Shown: one piece after another, positions 1 through 11,089 of the stretch
How positions within the stretch are numbered: position 1 is the first letter of the stretch
How the letters are laid out: every line of letters starts with the position of its first letter
NCBI GenBank assembly: GCA_023374045.1
Contig: CM041776.1
Location: 141,425,296-141,489,295 of the forward strand
Reading direction: 5' to 3'
Length of the DNA: 64,000 nt
From: Limonium bicolor
Lineage: Eukaryota > Streptophyta > Magnoliopsida > Caryophyllales > Plumbaginaceae
Notes under the pieces: generated by a model
The model's database searches: none
Told to the model about the DNA's origin: nothing
The model's input: the letters and a program-made list of their open reading frames with translations, nothing else
Position numbers and translations under genes: made by a program

Positions 1-781
1 GTACCGAGTTAGGATTTTAGTACTTTGGGTTAAGGGTTAGTGATAGCGTGAGAGATACGCTAGTTAGGTATTACCAGTGTGTACTGGGAACCTACAATAT
101 CCTACCCGCCCTCCACAGTCCCTGCTTATAACTTGGGGAAAAACGCTAGAGAGATGAAAGTCCTCTCATACTCGGAAAAACCCGATCTGGCTGTTATTAA
201 GTATCTCTGTAAGTACGGAGAACCTGTCATATGGTAGATTTTTCCAGAAAGTGGGAATCCCGGAGACGGTTTCCATCTGAACAATTTTAACCGCATTTGA
301 TAGCAAAGAATGAAGAAACCTATGCATAGGAGAATAGAATTTCCGGCAACCTGGGTCGACATGCCAAGCAGTCGAGGATAACCAGCTTGCAACGCACCAA
401 CCGTGCAATAGGCAAGAAGTGAGATAACTAAACCCGAGACGAGTGTCTACGGGCCCACAGTTGTTAAATAATACAATGACGGTATACCAACCGACTAATG
501 AACTACAACGTAGTACCCAAACAAGAGACAAGTCTCAGTAACCACGACAAATGCGTGGGACGGGCTACGAGGAGAATACAATACTAAGTAAAAGGGGGAC
601 TCCAAGAATGGGGAACACCCCAGTTAATGATTATCATGTGAAGATAGTGAGAAGTCACCCAGAGGAATTATTATCAAGACAGTAAGACCAAGTGAGGGCT
701 AACAAGGCCACTGATGACAGTGCGGGTAAAAATGATACCGCAACCGGTGTGTGTGTTTAACAGATAGCCAGTTAGCATGGC

Positions 782-801
782 GCACTTGCCATGGCAAGTG
801 C
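782..801. other. Perfect 20-bp palindrome in A interior
   Basis: GCACTTGCCATGGCAAGTGC is its own reverse complement. The complete A element keeps it at 30113-30132 with one central change (GCACTTGCTATGGCAAGTGC). The flanks are shared but diverged, so the palindrome is better kept than its surroundings. A dimerisation or packaging signal is possible; this is inference. Confidence 0.6.
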
Positions 802-3269
802 TGCTACAACAGGGCTGTTCGGGAAAATTTTTAGCAAATACAAAGTACTTAGTATAGTACCACGAAGTTAAGTGAGATCATCATAACTGTGGAAGGGCTT
901 AAAGGCCTAACCCCTGTAAATGAGAATAAACAAGTCAGCGAGAAGCTAGACTTGGCTAAGGCAAGAAGACGTTGTGAAACCATGATGAATTTTTCTTTCA
1001 AGCTCAAATTTATTTCAAACTCTTTTCTTTCAAACCAATACTTCTTTCTAACCTTCTTTTAAACCAAACCAGTAAACCCAAGGGTAGTTGATAAAGATAC
1101 AATAGTGGATAAAATTTCCCTCGATTAAGTTCGAGAAGCACGGAATGCATGTTGTCATAGGACAATATAAGGGAGTTGACAACATAATACTTCACCTAGG
1201 CATGTGACGGACACTACGAGTGTACCAACTGAAATGTGGGACGACCGCACTCCGATAGGAGCATGTGGGCCTGGCAGACCTACTTATGGGTTAGTCGGGT
1301 AAGTAGCAATGTATCAGCATGGTACCCCACATAGGTATACAAGTAGAGTCCGGAACACGGGAGGTAGTCGACTCCATACTACGGTCAGCAGTATAAGACA
1401 ATCAAGAGCTAAGGATTACCAAGAATGGTTAAAGTAAAGGAACTCAGTTAAGATAACGAAACTAAAGGAATTAGTGAATTCATTTCAAGGAAATGTTTAA
1501 GAGTCAGGAGGTGCGAAGTGCACTAACTGTTATGTAAAGACATTGCATATGTCTTAAGAATCCCGAGGGATAAACATGATAGCTGGAACGGTGACCCAGC
1601 CTGTACGTAGCAAGGCAGATGCCTAATTTGGGCACATTAATGTGCAACGAACGGGAAGAAATTCCCAGAATGAGTACCTACACTACCCGGAAATGTCGAT
1701 CTACACAGATGAGGATAGTAAGCGAGTTAAGAACGCAAAATGGCATGGCTAACTAAATATACCAATAAGTGCAAGCCAGATGCAAAGGCATAACTTAGCA
1801 ACAGCCAGGAGCAATCCTTGAAGGGTGTTCGCATCAACAATTGTTGAACGAAACAACGTGACAGAAACACAAGGATTGAAACTAACACCCAGTATAAGCA
1901 TAAATCATCAGGAGGCAGACCGACAATCCTAAGGGGCATCCCATGAAAGGAAACGGAATGCAACGACCTTATCATGGAGCCCAATACTACCACTAAACCA
2001 TGTAATGTTGTACAGAGATGTAAATGTTTGTGAACAGCCTACAATGAGCGGAGCTCAAGGCAATAAGGCTTATAAGCCACAAACAAGATATGTTATGTAA
2101 ATTTGAGTTGATTGTAGAAGTTTATGTTGTACAAGTAAATAAAGCGGAGAATGAACCACTGTAATAAGAGTGGGGATACCTCTCGATATTGTAAACCGTG
2201 GAAGCGGTAGTAATGTGAACCAAGTTCAAGAAATGTGTTAAGGATGAACTATGTTATTATTGCGAGAGAGCAGTTAGTTTAGTAGCATGTGTGTATAAAG
2301 TGAAGCACCGAGCTGAATAACGCCGGCTTGTAACTCGAACAAGCAACGTTCAAGGAGCATTCAGTAGTCATCCAAATGAATGACGAACCATAATACGAAT
2401 GATGTAAGTATTTGTGTAGAAGTTAATGTGACAGTGAATACCATGTAAGTTAGTGTTATACAAGGAGTAAGAGCACGGTGCGCAGCAAGTGACCGTTGTA
2501 TAAGTATTGTTAAATGATAATATGACAACTAAGCACAGTTACGAGTTAAACCCAGTGAAGATACAACAGTAAGTGATACCAAACGAATCGGGCAGTAAGC
2601 CGGTAGCTAGTACTATGAGATAAGAATCTCAGTGAAACACAGTGTAAAATTCCTTAAACTCTTGGCAGTAAATCTCTTATGCGATTGCAGTAACACGGGA
2701 TACCAAATGTCGGTATGGAATATACCTCAAGTGTGGGAAATAACCGAGAGAGCACTACACATTAGGTGGTAGCTCAATCTCAACCGACAATAAGTCGGAA
2801 GGAAACAAGTCAATCATTGTGAAATACATAGTAGTATACACAGTAAATTATTATAGAAGTGGATAGAAAGTTTTGAAACTCACCGAATTCGCTCACGGTC
2901 AGAGAAACCGTTATTACCAAGATAAAGGTGATAATTGGACATGTACAATTCAGTAAGAATAACGAGTGGGGCAAACTAAGCTCTACAGTTATCACAGTTG
3001 CGCAGCAGACACTAGTGAGCCAGTGATTCAAGTGTAGAATGTGCATAGTGAATATGAATGAATGGCTAATTATTAATGCCTAGAAGCCTCACAGGCCAGA
3101 ATCGAAACCATTTAAGAGTTAAAACAAACTCCAATGAGAATTCTTGGTTTTGGGACTAAACCGCCATTATGGTTACGATCCTCTAACCGGAACATATTGT
3201 ATAACAGACCGCGTGGAAGTTAAAACACTTCACGACGGTAAAACTTCTTTAACCAATATTCAGTGGTTG

Positions 3270-3303
3270 ATTACGTGGGCGTAATCCCTTTTAAGGGGGG
3301 TAG
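3270..3303 (+). promoter_or_regulatory. Central polypurine tract with upstream stem-loop (A1)
   Basis: The stem-loop ATTACG-TGGG-CGTAAT (3270-3285) is followed by CCCTTTTAAGGGGGGTAG (3286-3303). The purine run is the same as the terminal PPT and lies about 1.3 kb before it. The complete minus-strand element has the same pair at 27010-27043. It would be a second plus-strand priming site. Confidence 0.6.
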
Positions 3304-4252
3304 AGCGCAAAACCGCTTAGTGTAATTTACCGTACAAGTGTACGTGAACTATGTTGTGCATAGCACAAAATAATTTGTTTTGATGATTGGTGTGTGTGTG
3401 TTACATAAACATACGCATTCATTCATGGTTTAATTGTGGTAATTGCGCACAGAAGATGCGAATACCATTGTGATAAGTGTGTTTATTTGTTAACAGTTGT
3501 GTATGATAGTATAAGTGTGGGGAGTAGAGAAACTCCCGGGGAACAAAACCCCGACAGTGTATAAATATGAAACTGTGTGTTGTATTTTGATAAAATATAT
3601 GTGTATATATACAATATGGTGATTTGTGAAAGGGTATGAAACCGACATAGAACCTAGTGAGAATAGGATTCCCTAGGTAACAGGATTAAAGTGAATGGAG
3701 ATAACTGGTAGACGGAGTTCTATCCTTTGGAGATGTAATGATTATGACTAGAAAGATTAAAAGATAGAAAATTGGAAATGAGTGATTTACCTGATGAGTG
3801 AAAATGAAGTGGGAGGTGGAACTTGATTTGCATGTGATCAAGGGAAGCTGAACACAAATTGGGGTGGAAGGATAGTTCAACACTGATGCTGATCACATTT
3901 GGGTTGGATGATTCTTGAAGCTCCCCTTAAGTTGTAACAATTAACCACGCTAAGAAAAGAAGCAAAGAGCATAAGTTGAACTTGGAGTTGTATGTGTTTT
4001 CAAAAGGAATTTGAATTGGCATTTATAAAACGTCGATAGATACCTTACATTATGGAAGTACTTTTACTTAACCTTAACAAAATATTTTGTAGTACTTGTG
4101 TTAAAGATTAAGTTATTGTTTTGATCTCCCAAAGGAACGGGGACGGAAGGTGTCCATCGTGACTGGGTTCTGCTGATCACAGTGTATAAAAATATTTTTG
4201 GTTGTTATACATGCTATGACATGTTGTGTGGTACGTGTAATAAATATTTTTT

Positions 4253-4490
4253 GACCTTGAGTCCTAATGTGGTATGTTCCAATGTTGTTATGTTACCAGA
4301 CCTATGGTCTAAATGTTGTTTATATTACCTAGACCTATTGTCTAATGTGTTATGTTACCCAGACCTGAGAGTCTAAGGGGTGTTATGTAAGTACAATGTT
4401 GTTAAGATACCCGGACCGTTGAGTCCTAGGTTATCATGTGAGTATGTATGTATATATGGATTGTATATGTTACCCGGACCGTTAAGTCCG
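4253..4490 (+). repeat. Hairpin-bearing tandem units near the 3' end of A1 interior
   Basis: Five clear short inverted repeats follow one another: AGACC-TAT-GGTCT (4298-4310), AGAC...GTCT (4331-4343), AGAC...GTCT (4361-4374), GGAC...GTCC (4413-4426) and CGGAC...GTCCG (4475-4490). A weaker GAC...GTC is near 4253. Most are preceded by TTACC or TACCC. Arms change together from AGAC/GTCT to GGAC/GTCC. A looser counterpart in the complete element is the pair of GTCACCGGTCCG units at 26097-26220. Confidence 0.65.
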
Positions 4491-4597
4491 AGGGTGTTAT
4501 GTTAAAGTATGTTTGGTTATGGAAGTTCTATTTTGTAAGTAATCCCCGTTTCTAATTCAATTAATGTGTGGGAAGTTTGAACTTCGAGGATGAAATT

Positions 4598-4610
4598 CTT
4601 TTAAGGGGGT
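4598..4610 (+). promoter_or_regulatory. Terminal polypurine tract (A1)
   Basis: CTTTTAAGGGGGT followed by AGA and then the LTR start TGAATACCCC. The preceding TTCGAGGATGAAATTC resembles the segment that precedes the PPT in Tekay/Del chromoviruses. It primes plus-strand DNA synthesis and fixes the LTR start at 4614. Confidence 0.85.
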
Positions 4611-5391
4611 AGATGAATACCCCAAACCTTGATATTTTGTTAACAATAAACTATTGGATGAATGGCTGTAAAAGGCTAAAACCTTAAACATCAGTGAACA
4701 ATTTAAATTATAGTAAAACATAAGCACAAATACAGTTTAGCAAAAACATGCTCTAAGCTTGGAGTGAACTTGGTTAGGACCCAAAGAGCCTACCAAGACT
4801 TTACACATCATTATGATTTAATAAGGCTAATTAAGTCCTTAGGAGACCGTGGTAGACAATTAAACCAAACAAAACACAAATAAATACCTTAAAGTCAATA
4901 TGGGCAAAAATGTGCTCTAAGCTTGGGATAAATTTGTATAAGACCTAAAGGTCATAACTATACCTTATTTACATGTAAATGAACATATAAAATCAATTAC
5001 TAAAGAAAACCAAGCTTGAAAAGAAGTTAAAACACAAAATGTGCTTTAAGGAGTCTTAAAGCACATTTTTGAAAAATTGTCTTGTAAATGAGTTTTGAGT
5101 GGCTAAAAGTCCATCATTACTCTTTAATTAACATGTGTACTACTTAGTATCACATTAGGAAGTCTAAATCAATGGGAAATCAAAAATTTCACAAATATTT
5201 GCCTTGTTTTGTGAATAGTAACCAAAATATGCTAGTTTATGACATAAGTCAATATAAGTAAGTTAATTGGCCAACAAAGACCAAACTACCCCTAAGTAGA
5301 TGATGGGGGGCCGGTTTTTATTATGGTGAGTCACCACCATGTAAAAATCAATTAAGGAATGGGAGGAAAAGTAAGTAAAAGGAAGAAAGTT

Positions 5392-5410
5392 ACTTTATAA
5401 CATAAATATC
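5392..5410 (+). promoter_or_regulatory. TATA-like promoter in A LTR
   Basis: ACTTTATAACATAAATATC is followed by a CT-rich leader (5425-5520). Equivalent AACATAAATATC or near-matches followed by CT-rich leaders occur in A2 (minus strand, near 15040-15055), A3/A4 (TTATAACAAATATC, minus strand) and A5 (54985 onward). The position, about 0.6-0.8 kb into the LTR, and the conservation suggest the transcription start region. Confidence 0.45.
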
Positions 5411-5714
5411 TTGTAAAAGCAAACACCTCATTTCATTTCTTCCTTACCCACTCACTTCCACCGTCTTCAACCTCCCTCTCTTCTCCATTCTCGGTTTTCT
5501 ACAGCAAACCATACCCTCTCCATCTTTGAATGCTTGTAACTCCTAGCTCCATGGTCCAAATTCAATTTCAAGACCACCATTCTTCTAGTTGGAGCAAGCT
5601 CTACACTTCTATCTTTTCAAATCTTCAAAAGCCTCATTTTGGTGCCATGGAGATTCACCATGTAAGGAGCTTGAGTCTATATTTTTGTGCCTTGTTGATC
5701 ACCTTCACTTCAAG

Positions 5715-6214
5715 GTAAGGAAAAACCAAAGAAAACTTCATTTCCTTCACTTTTGTTGTTGACCGAAAATTCACCATGTAATGGTGTTTTCTTTTGCTCA
5801 TTCATAGCTCACTCCAATCATTCAAGGGCTTGGTGGAAACCTCTCTTGTTACATATTCAAGTTCTCTTTCAAATTCAAAGGTAAACTTCTATTTTAAGTG
5901 TCTAAAACACTTATGTAAATTTAGGGTTTATATGTGAGTTTAAGTATGAAACTTAATGCTCATTACCCTTATATGTATATTGACTAGAAAGTTGACAAGT
6001 GATCAAACTCCTTGCTGATTTTCGGTTCAAGGAAACAAGAAAGAAGTTTGAGAGGAAAAGAGGTAAACAAACTATCTCAATGTAGTTTAAATGCCTTAGG
6101 AAAAGTGAGCTTGATTGCTTAATAAAATACCTAAGGAGCCAATGGTGAATGACCTAGTAAAATGCTCTCAAGGAAACTATTAAAGGGCATATGTGATGTT
6201 GAGTCTATTTGCAG
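5715..6214 (+). other. Candidate leader intron in A1 LTR
   Basis: CAAG|GTAAGG opens at 5715 and TCTATTTGCAG|GTC closes at 6214. A5 has AAG|GTAAAG at 55293 and GTATTTGCAG|GTC ending at 55887. On the minus strand A3 and A4 have CAAG|GTAAGGAAAA (around 24988 in A3) and GTATTTGCAG|GTTG (about 24390 in A3). Sites are kept while the sequence between them drifts. Splicing itself is inferred. Confidence 0.4.
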
Positions 6215-7096
6215 GTCAAAGGCAATATATATGTGGGAAATTCAGTGTTTAAGGTTTATGTTATTTAAGGGCCTAAGAGCCATGTTATTTAAGGGCCTAA
6301 GTGCCAAGCAATTTAAGTTTATGCACTATATTGTGATGTAGTGTTGTTTGAAGGTTTAGTTGTGTGTAAAGAATGTTTCTTGTGAAGGTATATGTCTTGA
6401 TGGTTAAAGGATGTGTATTGAGACATTGAGTGTTCTTGGATGGTATTAAAGTGAAAAACTATGTGTTTTGGTTTAAGGTGATACAAGAGAAGTCATGTCA
6501 AAATTTGGTTATTAAACAAAGGAGTTTATGTGTTCTAAGGAGATTTTATGACCTAGATTGTACTAGGAATTGTTAAGTGTTAAGAAGGTGAAAGAAAGTG
6601 AATTAAGATGCTCTTAAGTGTTAAGATGCCTTGGGCATAGTCTTGGAGGATTTAGAAATCAAATGGGTGTTTTAAACACACCAAGGTTATGTTATGTAAA
6701 GTGCTAAGTCTTGTGCAAATTTTGGTAAACAAAGGAAAAATAATGCCTTGTGAAGACTAAGTGTGAACTAGTGGAAAATAGAAGGAGATTGCGTATGGGA
6801 GGTGTAAGTGTGAAATAATGCCCTTGGAGTAGTGGTAATGGTGGTAAGGTAACATTTTGGTTAGTGGAGTTATAGGCATGATTCACCACTTAGAAATCCT
6901 AAGGAGAAAACATTACAAGTGCTAGGAATTTTGTAAGAAATTTGTGTAATGGTCAAGATGGTTTTGGTGTGTGATTTAAGGGGTTTAGTGCATGGCTAAA
7001 GGTGTGTTTGAAGTGCCTAAGGGTGTTAGGACATACTAGGAGGCTTGAGGAAAAGTTTGGAGAAGATTTGACAAGTTTTGGACATGTTCTGTTGTG

Positions 7097-7348
7097 GACC
7101 GACCCAGGGGACCGACCCTGTCTCGGTCGGTCGGCCTCTGTTAAGTCACCCGTAAAAGGTTCTGGAATGGTCCGACCCAGGGGACTTGGGTCAGACATGG
7201 GTCGGACGGGAGAGTTTAAAAGACGGAAGAATTTCTAGAATGGTCCGACCCAGAGGACTTGGGTCGGACGTGGGTCGGACGGAGTGGAATTTTCAAATCC
7301 GAGAATTACTGGAGAGGACCGACCCAGTTGGTTGGGTCGGTCGGACCC
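7097..7348 (+). repeat. Hairpin minisatellite, 4 units of ~73 bp (A1 LTR)
   Basis: Units start near 7097, 7168, 7242 and 7316. Each carries an inverted repeat such as GTCCGACCCA...TGGGTCGGAC or GACCGACCCA...TGGGTCGGTC, so outer pairs swap T-A for A-T between units. The same spacing is found in A2-A5 and D with 2-6 units. Confidence 0.85.
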
Positions 7349-9083
7349 AAAAGTAAAAAAAAAAACAAAGAAGAGTAACCTAAGTAGTAAACCTTAGTGG
7401 GTATAACAAGGATAATCAAGTGTGAATTAAGTAAGGAAACATGACATATAATCATGTAAAAACACTTAGTTATTCAAAAGTTAAATAAGTTAATTAACCG
7501 ACATTACTAATCGTGTTTAGGAACTACATTTGGCGGGACTCGTATGCAGCAAGGGCCAAGGTATGGTTTTCTTGCAGCCTGTGTCCTACCGGATTACACC
7601 GGCTTGTATGCCAATGTTTTTTTCTGTATGTTTACCACGTTATAAGATAAATCATGAAACGAGTTTACCGTCGTTATTGTTGTTGTGTGTTTGCGTACCG
7701 ATACCGGTGACCTCGAATGCGCATGGAAGGCTAGTTAACCATTATTAGGTAAACGTAAGAGAACGGTATCCGGTAATAACGTTTCCAACCTAAAGAACGT
7801 TCTAACCACGGCTATGTGTGAGTTAGTTGTGTGATGTTGTGTGTGATGTTGCTGTAAATGTATGACCCTCCTTTGTGTCATTAACTCAGTTGTAATACTG
7901 TATTGTGTGCTGATGTGATAGGTTCCACAGCGGAGTCTTTATCTGTGAATATTTATATATTGTGGGGGGTGAGGAATCCGGTAGTTCCGGTCGCGCGTTG
8001 TTTGGGAGTTGTTGTATACAGTTTCTTCAGCTCCCTCTCTGTTGGTTGTCTTCCTTCATTGGTCTTCGATCACCCTGAGCTTAACCAAGGCTCTTGACTC
8101 ACGTCTGTTGGGGATTATGTATGTTGTGTTCGGATCACTATATCCGATCCATCTTTATGTTAAGTTATCCGTTCGTCTAACAGGACGGTAACGAGTTATG
8201 TAAACGAGCTTAGCACGAGTTTGACAGCATCCTCTAGGCTCTCCCAGTGAATTAACTATGTTTGGGGCGGTTCCTAAAGAGATCCGTACCCGTTATGTTA
8301 TGTGTTATTGATGTACTGCAATGTTATTTGCGATGTGATTGTTATATGTTGTTTAAATGTGAAATATGTGGATCATGGATATGAATCCCAGTTTATAAAA
8401 GAGACGTTTATGGAAACCCGACTAGTGGGTAAGTGTCATCTTTTAAGGAAATAGCTCCATTAAGGGAGAAACACTCTAGGGTCAAAGAACACAAAGAGTT
8501 ATTTATTAAGTGTAGATGTGTTGTTAGTATTTGTTGTGACCTCTGTTGTGGATTGTAATGTGATTTGTGTTATTGGAGTACATGCATGATTCAAATGTAA
8601 TCAACCGCATGCTAAGACGACAAATAGTTGTGCGTGGCCCGGTAGCATGCGGGCTGCGGGATTACCATACCAGCAAAGGTATTGAGCCCCTGGGGGGCCA
8701 CCGTTTCTCTTCTTTTCCTATTTCAAGTACAAGGAGCTGGAAGCCGTTCGAGAGTAGGACGGGGTAGTCGTTTGTACATGGGTAGTCATTTAAATTGTTT
8801 GTGTATTGTAGGTGTAGTAAGACCAAAATTGTAATCGGCATTGGTTGTGAATGCTCGGTACAAATGGAAGGTATATGTATGTTGTTGTTATTAATGGAAA
8901 GGATAGTAATGTGTAGTCGCTCGGGAATCTAGTCCATCAGACCGATACAATGTATATGTAATAGCCTTGTTAGCCACGTGGGTGGTTAACGGCGTGTAAC
9001 ACCAGCGAGTTAAGTAATGTGATGAAGTATGTTTTCCGCTGCAGTTTGTTGATAAGCGTGTTGTTGTTAGTTGGGGTGTTACA

Positions 9084-9468
9084 ATATGGGTTGTCCTAAC
9101 ATGACACCCTTCTTAATTAAGTAAAAGTAACTGAAAATAAGAAAAGACTCAAGAGACACTCTTAGTCATGGATAACGAATAAAAAGGGCCTCAAAGGCCT
9201 TATGACAGAAACTGTTCAGAGAGAACACTCTCGCATCATTATCTCTTTCTCTTACGCGTTGTTTTAGATACTTGCTCATTGCTTGTTGTGGAATTATGTG
9301 ATGTTTGGATGGATTCATGGTTGTTTTTAATTACTGTTTTACCACTGTTATAAATGAAAATGGAATAGCATGAAATTTGTACAACATGTTAACAATTGGG
9401 CTAATTAACTCGAGTAGTCTTAGGGTTCATGAATATTATATAGTAGCGTCCTCAGCGGTTGTGCTGGG
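9084..9468 (+). mobile_element. C1 LTR fragment, part 1
   Basis: Matches C2 at about 36000-36345 and the reverse complement of C3 around 59880-60200 (shared GGTTGTCCTAACATGAC with C3). The left part of C1 must lie beyond the A1 insertion, outside the window. It ends at the target duplication CTGGG (9464-9468) of B1, and the sequence resumes at 20231. Confidence 0.8.
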
Positions 9469-9890
9469 TGTAACACCCCCGAATAAACATCCAATAGTAC
9501 GAACAAAGCTCCTAGCCATATTACAAGTTAACTATGCAACAAACTCTCAACTTCATCCGGGTGCTACAAACGCCAACCACCCACGTGGTTGACAAACCAT
9601 ATTACCAACACCAAGTTACGGCCTGCATGACTGGAAACATAAACCTTAACCAAACTGCAGTACAAACATTACACACGAACCCGAGTACCGAGTGTCTACA
9701 ACATAGTTACTAAATCATAAACCGAAAAGTGCACCCCAGGTTTAGTTCTACATAGTAACAACCCATACATTAAACATACTACACCAAAAATCAAAAGTCT
9801 ATGCCCAAATAGACTACCTCCATGATAGCCATCCCGCCTACGCTCCGTTATCATCCAGCTCAATACCTGTAAAAATTGGGTTGTAAAGGA

Positions 9891-9909
9891 CTCAGCAAAC
9901 TATGCTGAG
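9891..9909. other. Stem-loop CTCAGCA-N5-TGCTGAG (B1)
   Basis: Perfect 7-bp stem about 0.42 kb from the LTR 3' end. B2 has ACTCAGC...GCTGAGT at 61957-61977, C3 has CTCAGCG...CGCTGAG at 59872-59890, and A copies have CAGCA...TGCTG. See findings. Confidence 0.6.
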
Positions 9910-10380
9910 TATGAATATGTGTAGCCCGCATGTTGCCGGGCTACATGACTACTTGGTCGAATATTATTAAGTCCTATTTACATGCTATAATAAAGCAGTA
10001 AAGCACACCACAACACATCATGATATCGCACACATTTAAAGGTAGCAAAGCATTAGCAACAAGCAACCAAGCATAACATGCTGGCATCATAGCAACATCA
10101 AACACGCAACCAAGCACAACAAGCTGCTAGTATGGCAACAACAATCATGTAAATAATAAAACGTGTGCATAGGTATATTATATCAATGATCCTCACTATG
10201 GATCATTCGAGCATTATGTGTTTTCATTTCTTTTCTCTTGTTCTCATAATGTGTATTTTCTTTCTCTTCCCTTGCACCAGGTCTGGGGATATAGTTTGGA
10301 TCCCGTGACCATATCATGTAGGTGCCAATCTTTCCTTGTTTCTTTAAGGGTTATTTGTGAATTCTCTTATCACTGCACAT

Positions 10381-10724
10381 TGGAGGATGTCTCCTCCATA
10401 GCTAATCCCCCATTCCCGACGTCATGTGTCGAGAAAGCGGAGTCACCTCTAGACTCCAGGATAATGCTCCACCAATTGTCAATCCTCCAGTCCCGAGGTA
10501 GTGCGTCGAGAAAGCGGGGTCACCTATAGACCCCAGGATGTGCTCCACAATAGTCGGTCAAAGGATCTGATGCAGATACCAACTCCCGAGCATCCTTACC
10601 GCGCGGCCCAAGATGTTGTCTTCCCGTGTTATTCTCATGTTCCACCAGTTGGTATTTACTCATCATTATCATTAATAGATAGACACCATAGTGGGTGTTA
10701 TTGTAAGTCCTCTATGGTTAGAGG
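10381..10724. repeat. Cluster of stem-loops with paired changes (B1)
   Basis: TGGAGGA-N4-TCCTCCA (10381-10398), GGAGTC-N7-GACTCC (10439-10457), GGGGTC-N7-GACCCC (10516-10534) and CCTCT-N6-AGAGG (10709-10724). The middle two belong to a ~77-bp direct duplication beginning GTCGAGAAAGCGG, and their arms differ by a matched A-T to G-C swap. B2 carries the same cluster at about 62600-63025. Confidence 0.65.
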
Positions 10725-11089
10725 GGAGTTTCCCCTTATAGAGTTTCTTGTTTTGTTTATGTCGTTTGTCATGTTCCACCTCAAAGTAATATGCACACAA
10801 TGATATATAACAAGCATATAAGCAAGTCACAACAAGCAATCCAATTTCATGCTTTAGTCTTATGGTCATTGTCAAACAAGGCACACAGCACACAAGCCGT
10901 GTAACACGACAACATACGGACCACAAATATCCATACCTCTTATCAGTCGGTGTAAAGCTCGCACTATGGTTTCCTACCTCCCGAGTGATACAATCCTATA
11001 TCGGTTATACGGACGGGTTAGTAAATCTGTTCCCCAGCTATTGTTCATAAGCCTTCTTATAGTATTCACCAAGGATTGATTTTAATCTT

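Larger units (their letters stand above)
1..4613 (+). mobile_element. Element A1, non-coding internal region (LARD-like, Tekay-derived)
   Basis: Internal region of a plus-strand LTR element. Its left end matches the reverse complement of the interior of the complete A element just inside the primer site there (about 30840-31050), so the A1 primer site and 5' LTR end should lie only tens of bases left of the window. Blocks at 770-810, 3260-3305 and 3650-3960 also match that element. No reading frame longer than about 120 codons exists and no gag, protease, RT, RNase H or integrase motif is visible, so the element would depend on enzymes supplied in trans. The junction at its right end has a polypurine tract typical of Tekay/Del chromoviruses. 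Family assignment by PPT style is inference. Confidence 0.8.
4614..9083 (+). mobile_element. 3' LTR of element A1 (4.47 kb)
   Basis: Starts TGAATACCCCAAACC after the PPT and ends TTGGGGTGTTACA. The copy-shared order is: AT-rich start, TATA-like promoter at 5392-5410, pyrimidine-rich leader, 5' splice-like site at 5715, 3' splice-like site at 6214, purine-rich middle, hairpin minisatellite at 7097-7348, cytosine/guanine-rich stem-loops near 8600-8700 and the terminal GGGGTGTTACA. It is clearly diverged from the other A LTRs, so this copy is older than the 21-36 kb element or belongs to another subfamily. The target duplication cannot be checked because the 5' LTR is outside the window. The sequence after it is a C-family LTR. 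Confidence 0.9.

Noticed and set aside
10218..10803. Two overlapping ~100-codon plus-strand frames in B1
   Set aside because: They lie over the duplicated stem-loop units and are not preserved as a common frame in B2.
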